Shown here: positions 16,540 to 23,727 of the stretch, piece after piece
Layout: every line of letters begins with the position of its first letter
Position numbering within the stretch: the first letter of the stretch is position 1
From: Cytophagales bacterium CG12_big_fil_rev_8_21_14_0_65_40_12
GTDB lineage: Bacteria > Bacteroidota > Bacteroidia > Cytophagales > Cyclobacteriaceae
Assembly: GCA_002786855.1 (NCBI GenBank)
Contig: PCUU01000028.1
Location: forward strand, 1-36,790
Direction of reading: 5' to 3'
Length of the DNA stretch: 36,790 bases
The notes under the pieces: generated by a model
What the model was told of the DNA's origin: nothing
What the model saw: the letters and a program-made list of their open reading frames with translations, nothing else
Databases searched by the model: none
Position numbers and translations under genes: made by a program

Positions 16540-17331
16540 ATGAAAAGCTTAAATAACAAAACCATCTGGATTACAGGCGCTTCCTCAGGAATTGGAGAAG
16601 CTTTGGCAGTACAGCTTTCACAGCACAGCGCAAATCTTATTCTCTCGGCAAGAAGAGCATCTGAACTCGAAAGGGTAAAAAGCCTTTGCGCCCATCCAGA
16701 TAAAATCAAAATCCTGACCCTCGATTTAGCTGACGCTGAGAGTTTAAAAGCCAAAACAGAAGCAGCCATTCAGCTTTTTGGTTCAGTTGATATTCTGATC
16801 AATAATGGCGGCATCAGTCAGCGTTCGTTGGTGAAAGACACGCAATTGGAAGTAGACCGAAACTTGATGGAAGTCAACTACTTCGGGAATATTGCATTGA
16901 CTAAATACCTACTGCCTCATATGCTCAAAAAAGGCGCTGGGCATTTTGTGATTGTCACCAGCCTCACTGGTGTTTTCGGTACGCCTTATCGCAGTGGTTA
17001 TGCGGCCACAAAACATGCGCTGCACGGCTTTTATGATAGCCTTAGGGCCGAACTTGAAGATGACGGCATTAAAGTGACCATTGCAGCACCGGGTTTTGTT
17101 AAAACCAATGTATCATTCAATGCTTTGGTCGGTGATGGCTCCCAACTTCAGAAAATGGACGATGCCCAAGCCAATGGCATTACCGCTGAAAAATGTGCCA
17201 GCAAAATCATCAGTGCCATGGTAAAGCAAAAACAAGAAGTGTACATCGGCCGAGAGTCCTATGGTGCGTATGTCAAACGCTTCTTGCCAGGGCTTTTTGC
17301 TAAGATGATTAAAAGGGCGAAGGTGAGGTAG
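16540..17331 (+). CDS. Classical SDR family oxidoreductase (DHRS7-like)
   Basis: The 263-residue protein carries TGASSGIG (residues 12-19) for dinucleotide binding, NNGG in place of the usual NNAG, a Ser in VTSLTGVFG, and the catalytic Y-A-A-T-K. The C terminus KRFLPGLFAKMIKRAKVR is basic and amphipathic, as in membrane-associated members close to DHRS7 and short-chain acyl reductases. The substrate is unknown. It follows folA by 47 bp and may be read from the same promoter. Confidence 0.87.
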   Translation: MKSLNNKTIWITGASSGIGEALAVQLSQHSANLILSARRASELERVKSLCAHPDKIKILTLDLADAESLKAKTEAAIQLFGSVDILINNGGISQRSLVKDTQLEVDRNLMEVNYFGNIALTKYLLPHMLKKGAGHFVIVTSLTGVFGTPYRSGYAATKHALHGFYDSLRAELEDDGIKVTIAAPGFVKTNVSFNALVGDGSQLQKMDDAQANGITAEKCASKIISAMVKQKQEVYIGRESYGAYVKRFLPGLFAKMIKRAKVR

Positions 17332-17374
17332 AAAGAATTCCTTTAATAATACATCTTGAAAGTTTAAATCAATT

Positions 17375-17824
17375 ATGAAATTCCTGTTCACCATTTTATT
17401 TGTATTAACTATTTCACGTTGTGAAAAGCCTATTGAAAAAGAAAGTCTAAACGGAAAGTGGCAAGTTCTAATAGACGATGGCGAATATTATGAACGCTGG
17501 GTTAATGATAGTCTAGTTGTATGGTTTGACTCATACGGTACCATACAAACTTGGATAACTGAAATTTCAGGAAACGAACTCCGATACATAAAGGCTTATG
17601 ACAGGTCATTTGACGAAGTAACTGAAGCTAGTTTAATCGAGAAAATCAAAGTTAAAAAGGGTCAAGTCATGGCAGAAATTATCCCTAATAAGAACAGTTA
17701 TAAGCTAGTTCAAATAAATCAGGAAATTTTCGTGAAAGACTTTAGAAAACTTGATTACCATGCAATGAGTGAAGAATTCAAAAAAAGACAATACGACTTC
17801 TTTAGGTTAAAAGTAAAGGAATGA
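17375..17824 (+). CDS. Small secreted or lipoprotein-like protein, unknown
   Basis: The 149-residue product has a signal-like start MKFLFTILFVLTISRC with a cysteine at 16, but Arg at the -1 position makes it a poor lipobox. The mature region opens SLNGKWQVLIDDGEYYERWV, a GxW pattern of lipocalin-like small beta-barrels, and is rich in alternating hydrophobic and polar residues. No family is recognised. The gene is AT-rich compared with neighbours, and a 24-bp inverted repeat follows 12 bp after its stop. Confidence 0.55.
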   Translation: MKFLFTILFVLTISRCEKPIEKESLNGKWQVLIDDGEYYERWVNDSLVVWFDSYGTIQTWITEISGNELRYIKAYDRSFDEVTEASLIEKIKVKKGQVMAEIIPNKNSYKLVQINQEIFVKDFRKLDYHAMSEEFKKRQYDFFRLKVKE

Positions 17825-17836
17825 TCATTAGAACAA

Positions 17837-17910
17837 GATTGCTTCGTGCCTCGCAATGACCTTCGAACAGTCTTATTCAGGTTACCGTCACTGCGAGGCA
17901 CGAAGCAGTC
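17837..17910. repeat. Inverted repeat of a 24-bp dispersed element (copies 1 and 2)
   Basis: The left arm (17837-17860) and right arm (17887-17910) are reverse complements at 22 of 24 positions and are separated by 26 bp. The core is GCTTCGTGCCTCGCAATGAC. A third copy lies at 25203-25226. Such GTCA(C/T)TGCGAGGCACGAAGC units resemble dispersed hairpin repeats known from many bacterial genomes. Confidence 0.8.
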
Positions 17911-17949
17911 TCTACACTAATAAACCAAAAGAGAAAGTTATTAAAGCAA

Positions 17950-17973
17950 AAAAGCCGCTTCTCAGCGGCTTTT
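17950..17973 (-). terminator. Rho-independent terminator of paaN
   Basis: AAAAGCCGCT and AGCGGCTTTT form a perfect 10-bp stem with a TCTC loop. Read on the minus strand it ends in a T run, so it terminates paaN, whose stop is at 18003. It could act on the plus strand also, but the T tract there is shorter. Confidence 0.85.
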
Positions 17974-18002
17974 CAATACTCAATACTATTTACCCAATAC
18001 CC

Positions 18003-19664
18003 TTACGCCAATTCTCTGATCCCAACCCAAGTAAATCTTCTGTTTACATAGTCAGGATTTGTGAAAGAAGCATTACCTGCTGGGTTCCCTCCTGTCACAT
18101 GGTAATCAGAGAAGGCAGCGTTTTGATTTACAAAAATCTGTCCTGTCAAATTGAAAGATACTGGTGTAGCCGCCAAAGACATTTCATCAGCGATATGTTC
18201 CTTCATAGCAGCATCTGTGGTGTAAGCACCACAAGAAATTGCGCCATGTGTTTCGGCTAATTCTTTCGCCAAAGCCACAGACTCCTCAGTATTTTTAGTT
18301 TTGATCAACAGGGCAATCGGCCCAAATAATTCTTTAGAGAACTTATCCTTATCGGCAGAAGTCAATTCAATGACTACCGGAGTTTGCGTTCTGGTCGTAT
18401 CAAAAATTGGGTTGACAATAGTTCTGGTTTCTAACCAAACTTTGCCTCCTAATTCCTTGGCCGCATTCACTGCTCTATCGCAAGTCATTGGGTTCTGAAT
18501 GGCTCCCAACACGAAAGGACCTGCTTTTGGATTGTCTACCAAGCCATTGGTAAAGTCAGCAAATTTCTGTGCTACTTCATCAAAGCTTACCATACCATCA
18601 GGCGTTTTAACACCTTCGGCAGGAATAAAAAAGTTTTGCGGAGCAGTACACATCTGACCAGAATACAAGGCCACTGAGAACGTAATATTCTGAATCACTT
18701 TGTCCAAATCCTCCACAGAATCTAGAATAATTGAATTCACCCCGGTTTTCTCAGTGAAAACTGCTTTAGGCAAAGCCTCAAGCACACTTCCAAAAGCAGA
18801 ATTTCCAGTGAAGTCGATCAATTTCACTTTTGGGTGTTTTGCTAAAGTCAAAGCAATTGGGTTGCTAGGTACATCTACCGCCAATTGGCAAGCATCAGGA
18901 TTGAAGCCCGCTTCGCGAAGCGCATTTCTAATTTCGGCTACCACAATGGCCATTGGCAAAATTGCCCCCGGATGTGGTTTTACTAAGACTGAATTTCCCG
19001 TAATCAAACTTGCATAAACCCCAGGCACAGAATTCCATGTTGGGAAAGTCGAACAACCGATCACAAGACCAATTCCTTTTGGTACTGCTCTCCATTCTTT
19101 GTTGACCAGAAGATTGTACTTACCCATTGGTTTTTCCCATTGGGTATGCGAAGGAAAGCGGTTCAATTCATCATAACCAGCGGCAATTGCCTCCAATGCT
19201 CTGTCAGCGGCATGCGGCCCTGAAGCTTGGAAAGCCATCATATAGCCTTGACCAGTGGTATGCATTGTGGCATAAGCATTTTCGAAGAAGCGCTTAGAAA
19301 ATCTCTCCAACGAGTCGATCAGCACGGCAGCGCGATCGTCCAAAGCTACTTTTCTCCATGAATGGAAACCCTTTTCAGCCCTAGCGATCAATTCTTCTGT
19401 AGAGAATGAAGGATACTTTGGACCGAGTGGCGCCTGAAAATAAGGAGATTCTTCCTCGCCTATCCAAGCTGAAGCACCTTCTTGGCCTAGCTCGTCAAAA
19501 TTCTTTTTTCTCAAAGCCTTGAAGGCTTCTTTCCCATCAGCATCAGCGGTTTCTCCATAAATAGCTGGAGATGGATGCTCAGGATATTGTGCATGAAAAC
19601 CACGAGTATGCAAAGCTGAAACCGCCTTGTCTAAAATGTCTTTTTGTGCAGATGTCAATCCCAT
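18003..19664 (-). CDS. paaN: PaaN, phenylacetic acid degradation aldehyde dehydrogenase (short type)
   Basis: The 553-residue protein is an aldehyde dehydrogenase of the PaaN type, recognised by its N-terminal region with HTRGFHAQYPEHPSPAIYG and by VIGCSTFPTWNSVPGVYASL. The catalytic Cys339 sits in GQMCTAPQNFF. It lacks the C-terminal MaoC hydratase domain of E. coli PaaZ, so it matches the dehydrogenase-only form. In the family this enzyme handles the ring-opened semialdehyde of phenylacetyl-CoA catabolism. No other paa gene is within the window, so it is unlinked here. An operator-like inverted repeat touches the start codon and a strong terminator follows the gene. Confidence 0.9.
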   Translation of the reverse strand: MGLTSAQKDILDKAVSALHTRGFHAQYPEHPSPAIYGETADADGKEAFKALRKKNFDELGQEGASAWIGEEESPYFQAPLGPKYPSFSTEELIARAEKGFHSWRKVALDDRAAVLIDSLERFSKRFFENAYATMHTTGQGYMMAFQASGPHAADRALEAIAAGYDELNRFPSHTQWEKPMGKYNLLVNKEWRAVPKGIGLVIGCSTFPTWNSVPGVYASLITGNSVLVKPHPGAILPMAIVVAEIRNALREAGFNPDACQLAVDVPSNPIALTLAKHPKVKLIDFTGNSAFGSVLEALPKAVFTEKTGVNSIILDSVEDLDKVIQNITFSVALYSGQMCTAPQNFFIPAEGVKTPDGMVSFDEVAQKFADFTNGLVDNPKAGPFVLGAIQNPMTCDRAVNAAKELGGKVWLETRTIVNPIFDTTRTQTPVVIELTSADKDKFSKELFGPIALLIKTKNTEESVALAKELAETHGAISCGAYTTDAAMKEHIADEMSLAATPVSFNLTGQIFVNQNAAFSDYHVTGGNPAGNASFTNPDYVNRRFTWVGIRELA

Positions 19665-19678
19665 AACGAACGTTTGTT
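19665..19678 (-). promoter_or_regulatory. Operator-like inverted repeat adjoining the paaN start
   Basis: AACAAACGTTCGTT on the minus strand is a 14-bp inverted repeat with 6 of 7 half-site pairs matching, centred on CG. It ends directly at the ATG. Short GC-centred palindromes of this sort are typical TetR-family sites, and TetR-type regulators control phenylacetate genes in several bacteria. Assignment to a particular regulator is inference. Confidence 0.4.
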
Positions 19679-19955
19679 TGGCTCGAATTTAATGGAATGC
19701 ATTTAGAATTAACAGAAAGGATGGTGATTCTTATTTTGGATGGGTCTAAAATAGGAATTGGAGGTCTATCATTAATAATTTCGGTAAGCATGGGGATTCC
19801 CAGTCCCCGATGTATCTTGGAGGAAATGACGGACAGTCTGTCTTAAATCGTCTGTACATGTTAGCATCGCAGCCATAAAAAAGGAATTGTGTATGGCCCA
19901 AATGTGAATGTTAAGATCAATTGACCTCAATACGAAAAATCGCTAACTTTGAAAT
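19679..19955. other. Intergenic region between paaN and the toxin-antitoxin pair
   Basis: No gene is seen. Short hairpins such as GACAG-T-CTGTC (in 19832-19848) and the unit GGGGATTCCCAGTCCCC (about 19793-19809) are present, suggesting degraded repeat material. Confidence 0.4.
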
Positions 19956-20168
19956 ATGACGATTGAACAACGAAAAATATCCTTAATTAACTGGATCACC
20001 AATATTGATGACGAAACTGTGATCAATCAGATTGAAGGCTACCGAAAAACATCGATCGGCTCTTTGCCAAAGGAGATTGTTGAACTATTAAATATGTCTG
20101 CCTCGGAACCCATTGAGGATTGCGTTGAACATACTTCGGCTCAAGACATCTTAAATATGAAAGAGTGA
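19956..20168 (+). CDS. Putative antitoxin of a type II toxin-antitoxin pair
   Basis: The 70-residue acidic protein has no recognised DNA-binding motif but has the size, charge and position of Bacteroidota antitoxins paired with RelE/ParE toxins. Its helical N terminus (IEQRKISLINWITNIDDETVI) and acidic tail, SASEPIEDCVEHTSAQDILN, would wrap the toxin. The TGA stop and the toxin ATG share one base (TGATG), so translation is coupled. The call rests mainly on context. Confidence 0.7.
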   Translation: MTIEQRKISLINWITNIDDETVINQIEGYRKTSIGSLPKEIVELLNMSASEPIEDCVEHTSAQDILNMKE

Positions 20169-20482
20169 TGAAGAAGGTGATTTGGTCTCCAACTGCCAGA
20201 AAATCCCTCAGACGAACATCAGCTTTTTTATCCGAACTCTGGAACGAACAGGTAAAAACGGAATTTCTAAACCAATTGAACTTTCGCATCGATCAGATTC
20301 AGAGAAATCCTGAACTTGCCCCAACATTTGAGGATAGCGAAGTTAGAAAGCTAGTCGTTCACAAATCAGTTTCTCTTTACTACTTGAACTTACCCGAACA
20401 CCTGAGAATTTTATTGATCTGGGACAACCGACAGGATCCCACGAAACTATTCAAGCAATTAACTGATGCTAATAATCACTAG
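20168..20482 (+). CDS. RelE/ParE superfamily toxin
   Basis: The 104-residue basic protein has the RelE/ParE pattern: VIWSPTARKSLRRTSAFLSELW at the start, a helix pair, then a beta sheet with VRKLVVHKSVSLYYLNL and a C terminus ILLIWDNRQDP. ParE-like members poison gyrase and RelE-like members cut mRNA at the ribosome; the RelE catalytic Arg/Tyr set cannot be confirmed, and the IWDNRQDP ending favours the ParE-like branch. The ATG at 20168 is preferred to a GTG 3 bp upstream. The pair is a stand-alone module between core genes. Confidence 0.85.
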   Translation: MKKVIWSPTARKSLRRTSAFLSELWNEQVKTEFLNQLNFRIDQIQRNPELAPTFEDSEVRKLVVHKSVSLYYLNLPEHLRILLIWDNRQDPTKLFKQLTDANNH

Positions 20483-20855
20483 CAGTTATTGGCCAACATT
20501 ACTTTTTTGCAGGTTTCTGTGGATTAAACCGTAGAATCGGCCTTACTTTTCTCTATCCTAGATTACAGCGAAACTAAACTAGACTTACATTTCCCTTACA
20601 AACCAGCCTGACCTGCGATGTCGGCCTAGATGCACAGCTTTCATGTGAGGACTTCAGACTTCCTTTTCCTAAAACCTATATCACCTCACAATAAATAATA
20701 TTACAGTATTTTAAAACACTGAATCTCTGATTGTTAAATTCAAACCAAAAAATTACCCTTAAACTAATTGAAGTTTTATTTATCTTCCGTTCAGGAATGG
20801 CCAAAGATGGTCCCATCTCAACTATTCGGTGTATTCAACCTTAACAAAACCAATT
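20483..20855. other. Intergenic region upstream of mscL
   Basis: This 373-bp gap shows no gene, no RNA structure and no repeat that I can support. The last 100 bases are AT-rich and probably include the mscL promoter, but no exact TAnnTTTG element is present. Confidence 0.5.
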
Positions 20856-21263
20856 ATGAATGAATTTAAGAAGTTTCTAATCCGTGGTAACGTACTCGAA
20901 ATTGCGGTCGGTTTAATCATGGCAACCTATTTTGGCGCCATTGTAAAATCCTTTGTGAATGACATTTTGATGCCCCCTATCGGAATCCTTTTAGGTGGTA
21001 TTGACTTTTCTGAGTTTAAACTTGTTTTGCAAGCCGCTGGCCCAGAAGAAGGTGCTGCCGAAGTCGCCATTGCTTATGGCCTTTTCATCAATACCATTAT
21101 TACGTTTGTGATTGTGGCTTTCGCCATTTTTATGGTGGTAAAAACTTACAACAAAATCAAAGAAAGAGTAGAAAAGAAAGAAGCAGAAGCTCCTGCGGCA
21201 CCTCCTGCCCCATCTAAAGAAGAAGAGCTTTTGACCGAAATCAGAGACCTTCTGAAAAAATAA
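20856..21263 (+). CDS. mscL: Large-conductance mechanosensitive channel
   Basis: The 135-residue protein starts MNEFKKFLIRGNVLEIAVGLIM, the N-terminal amphipathic helix and TM1 of MscL, with VNDILMPPIG at the end of TM1 and a second helix, LFINTIITFVIVAFAIFMVV (about 78-97). The C terminus has a Pro/Ala linker and a charged helical bundle ending EEELLTEIRDLLKK. It opens under membrane tension to release solutes in osmotic downshock. The ATG at 20856 is chosen over an upstream GTG because it gives the conserved N terminus. Confidence 0.97.
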   Translation: MNEFKKFLIRGNVLEIAVGLIMATYFGAIVKSFVNDILMPPIGILLGGIDFSEFKLVLQAAGPEEGAAEVAIAYGLFINTIITFVIVAFAIFMVVKTYNKIKERVEKKEAEAPAAPPAPSKEEELLTEIRDLLKK

Positions 21264-21283
21264 GTCATTATTTCATTGACCAT

Positions 21284-21328
21284 AAAATGGTATATCGTTC
21301 TTTCGTAACGGTATGCCATTTTTTTTTC
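21284..21328 (+). terminator. Long-stem terminator between mscL and the VOC gene
   Basis: Bases 21284-21299 pair with 21307-21322 over 16 bp (two G-T wobbles), with loop CTTTCGT, and the stem ends in eight T (21321-21328). It lies 21 bp after the mscL stop and ends 6 bp before the ATG of the next gene, so it may also act as a leader attenuator for that gene. Confidence 0.85.
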
Positions 21329-21334
21329 CTTAAC

Positions 21335-21733
21335 ATGAAACAACAATTAGCCCGAATTGCCCTTGTGGTGAGAGATTATGACGAAGCCATCGCCTTTTAT
21401 ACCCAGAAATTGAACTTCGAACTTATAGAAGACACCGTATTGTCCGAAACTAAAAGATGGGTTGTTGTTGCGCCTCCAGGTTCAGACGGCTGTGCATTGT
21501 TATTGGCTCAAGCAGCCAATGAAGTACAGGTGCAGAGCATTGGAAATCAATCTGGTGGACGAGTTTTCTTATTTCTTTATACAGATGATTTCTGGAGGGA
21601 TTATACTCAAATGAAGGAACGAGGTATAGAATTCGTACGCGAACCCGCAGAAGAAGACTACGGAACCGTTGTCGTTTTTAAAGACTTATATGGTAACTTA
21701 TGGGACTTAATTGAACCCAGGCATTCTCATTAA
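21335..21733 (+). CDS. VOC family protein (glyoxalase/bleomycin-resistance-like)
   Basis: The 132-residue single-domain protein has two beta-alpha-beta-beta-beta units: ARIALVVRDYDEAIAFYTQKLNFELIED, and EFVREPAEEDYGTVVVFKDLYGNLWDLIEP. The ending DLYGNLWDLIE supplies the metal-ligand Glu typical of VOC enzymes. The substrate is unknown. I chose the ATG at 21335 because the upstream extension contains the terminator hairpin. The CDF exporter follows 15 bp later. Confidence 0.88.
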   Translation: MKQQLARIALVVRDYDEAIAFYTQKLNFELIEDTVLSETKRWVVVAPPGSDGCALLLAQAANEVQVQSIGNQSGGRVFLFLYTDDFWRDYTQMKERGIEFVREPAEEDYGTVVVFKDLYGNLWDLIEPRHSH

Positions 21734-21748
21734 TCAGTTTTCCAAAGT

Positions 21749-22624
21749 GTGATCTCGAATCGACAAAAAGCCATTAGAACCGCTATACTTAGTGCTTTTG
21801 TAAATGCCATTCTGGCCATTGTCAAAGGATTGGCGGGTATTTTTGGGAATTCCTATGCACTTATAGCGGATGCGATTGAATCCACCACCGATGTGTTCTC
21901 TTCGCTTTTGGTATTGTTTGGCCTCAAATATTCAACCCGACCAGCTGACAACAACCACCCTTACGGACATGGAAAAGCTGAGCCATTAATTACTTTTATT
22001 GTAGTAGGCCTTTTGGTCACTTCAGCTACAATTATTGCGTACGAGAGCATTCAGAATATTCAGACCCCTCATAAAATACCTAAGCCCTATACCCTTGCTG
22101 TGTTGGCATCCATTGTGGTGATCAAGGAAATATTCTATCGATTTGTGGCAAGAAAAAGCGATGAAACTAAAAGCTCCTCATTAAAGGCCGATGCCTGGCA
22201 CCATCGCAGCGATGCCATTACCTCACTACTCGCCTTTATTGGGATTTCCGTTGCGGTATTCATGGGCAAAGGCTATGAAACTGCCGATGATTGGGCGGCA
22301 TTATTGGCTTCTGGCTTCATTATTTATAATGCCTTTCTCATCTTCAGACCGGCCTTGGGCGAAATCATGGACGAGCATCTTTACGATGATGTAATTGAAG
22401 ACATTCGAAAAATAGCTGAGCAAGTCGAAGGGGTAAAAGGCACGGAAAAATGCTTCGTGCGAAAAACAGGAATGTCATTTCATGTAGACCTCCATATTTG
22501 GGTCGATGGAACAATCAGTGTAACCGATGGGCACGACATAGCGCACTTGGTAAAAGAGGCCATTCAAAATCAATTGCCTGAGGTAGCGAATGTCCTGATT
22601 CACGTAGAACCAGAAAATGGCTGA
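21749..22624 (+). CDS. Cation diffusion facilitator metal exporter
   Basis: The 291-residue protein has six membrane helices and a cytoplasmic C-terminal domain with HDIAHLVKEAIQ and NVLIHVEPE. The transport site is built from E44-x3-D48 in IADAIESTTDVFSS and H151-x3-D155 in DAWHHRSDAITS; a Glu replaces the His or Asp of better known zinc exporters at the first position, which suggests iron, manganese or another metal cannot be excluded. HPYGHGKAEP is the conserved loop. The start is GTG. Its TGA stop directly abuts the stop of the convergent sbtA-like gene. Confidence 0.92.
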   Translation: MISNRQKAIRTAILSAFVNAILAIVKGLAGIFGNSYALIADAIESTTDVFSSLLVLFGLKYSTRPADNNHPYGHGKAEPLITFIVVGLLVTSATIIAYESIQNIQTPHKIPKPYTLAVLASIVVIKEIFYRFVARKSDETKSSSLKADAWHHRSDAITSLLAFIGISVAVFMGKGYETADDWAALLASGFIIYNAFLIFRPALGEIMDEHLYDDVIEDIRKIAEQVEGVKGTEKCFVRKTGMSFHVDLHIWVDGTISVTDGHDIAHLVKEAIQNQLPEVANVLIHVEPENG

Positions 22625-23590
22625 TCATAGATATTCGATGATATACAGATATATAGGCATTCCAAGGGTGATGTTGATGGGGAAGGTAATGGCCAGTGCC
22701 ATAGGAATATAAAGGCCAGGATTTGCTTCGGGAGCGGCCAATTTCATGGCTGCGGGCACCGCGATATACGAGGCACTTGCTGCTAAAATTGCAAAGAGGA
22801 ATCGATTACCGATGCTCTCTGTAATCAAACTACTCGCGAAAGCCACTATAGTCCCGTTGACTAGAGGCATTACCACTGCAAAAACAAATGGTAACCAACC
22901 ATTCTTCATGAATGAAGAGAGCTTCTTCCCACTTGTAATCCCCATGTCCAACAGAAAGACTGCCAAAAAACCTTTGAAAATATCGGTAGTAAAAGGTCTA
23001 ATTCCCTCTGCCTGTGCATCGCTTGCAAAATATCCAATAAACAAACTCCCCATTATGAGCATTACGCTCCCGTTTGTTACTGAATGATGAAGGATTTTCG
23101 AAAATCCAACTTGTGGGCTACCTGCATTTTTATTGAACAATGAGATTAAAAGCACGCCAATAATAATTGATGGAGCTTCCATCAAAGCCATCACCGCTAC
23201 CATATGGCCACCAAATTCAATTTTTTGAATATCCAAATAAGATACGGCCGTGACAAATGTAACAGCACTTACCGAGCCATAAGCTGCCGCAATAGCTCCC
23301 GCGTTCATTATGCCAAGCTTCCTTTTCAGCATAAAAAATACGTAACAGGGAATTATGAGTGCTAAAAGCACACCCGCCAATAAAGACCAGAAAATTTCCA
23401 TGTCAAATACACTATGGGCCAATTCCTGTCCCCCTTTAAAGCCGATTGAAAGCAATAAATAAAGCGAGATGAACTTCGAGGATGTAGGAGGAATTTCTAA
23501 ATCACTTTTTACTTGTACGGCCAAAATACCAAGCGCAAAAAAGAGCAAGGCTGGATTTGTAAGATTATCAAAGAGCAGTTGTAAGTTCAT
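22625..23590 (-). CDS. SbtA-like sodium-dependent bicarbonate permease
   Basis: The 321-residue protein has about ten hydrophobic helices and matches the SbtA/DUF897 family: FFALGILAVQVKSDLEIPPTSSKFISLYLLLSIGFKGG at the N terminus and AIAAAYGSVSAVTF mid-protein. Cyanobacterial SbtA imports bicarbonate with sodium; Bacteroidota homologues are usually not tied to carboxysomes, so the role may be inorganic carbon supply for carboxylases. No SbtB-like PII gene is adjacent. A promoter with an inverted repeat in its spacer lies directly upstream. Confidence 0.88.
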   Translation of the reverse strand: MNLQLLFDNLTNPALLFFALGILAVQVKSDLEIPPTSSKFISLYLLLSIGFKGGQELAHSVFDMEIFWSLLAGVLLALIIPCYVFFMLKRKLGIMNAGAIAAAYGSVSAVTFVTAVSYLDIQKIEFGGHMVAVMALMEAPSIIIGVLLISLFNKNAGSPQVGFSKILHHSVTNGSVMLIMGSLFIGYFASDAQAEGIRPFTTDIFKGFLAVFLLDMGITSGKKLSSFMKNGWLPFVFAVVMPLVNGTIVAFASSLITESIGNRFLFAILAASASYIAVPAAMKLAAPEANPGLYIPMALAITFPINITLGMPIYLYIIEYL

Positions 23591-23606
23591 CTCAAAAGTT
23601 TGGCAA

Positions 23607-23637
23607 CAAATATAATAGTAATACTATCATAATTAAA
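23607..23637 (-). promoter_or_regulatory. Predicted promoter of the sbtA-like gene with operator-like palindrome
   Basis: On the minus strand TTTA (23634-23637), a 19-bp spacer and TATATTTG (23607-23614) match the Bacteroidota pattern, the -7 box exactly. The spacer contains the perfect palindrome ATAGTA-T-TACTAT (23615-23627), placed where a repressor would block RNA polymerase. The leader would be about 13 nt. Confidence 0.5.
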
Positions 23638-23727
23638 TGTATAACAACCATTATTCGAAAACTGTTGTGAGCAGCAGGGAACAGAAGCCAATTATTTTGA
23701 CGAAATTCAAGTCAACTTTTTGATAAA

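Noticed and set aside
18003-19664. Phenylacetate catabolic cluster
   Set aside because: Only paaN is present; no paaABCDE, paaG, paaJ or paaK homologue is in the window.
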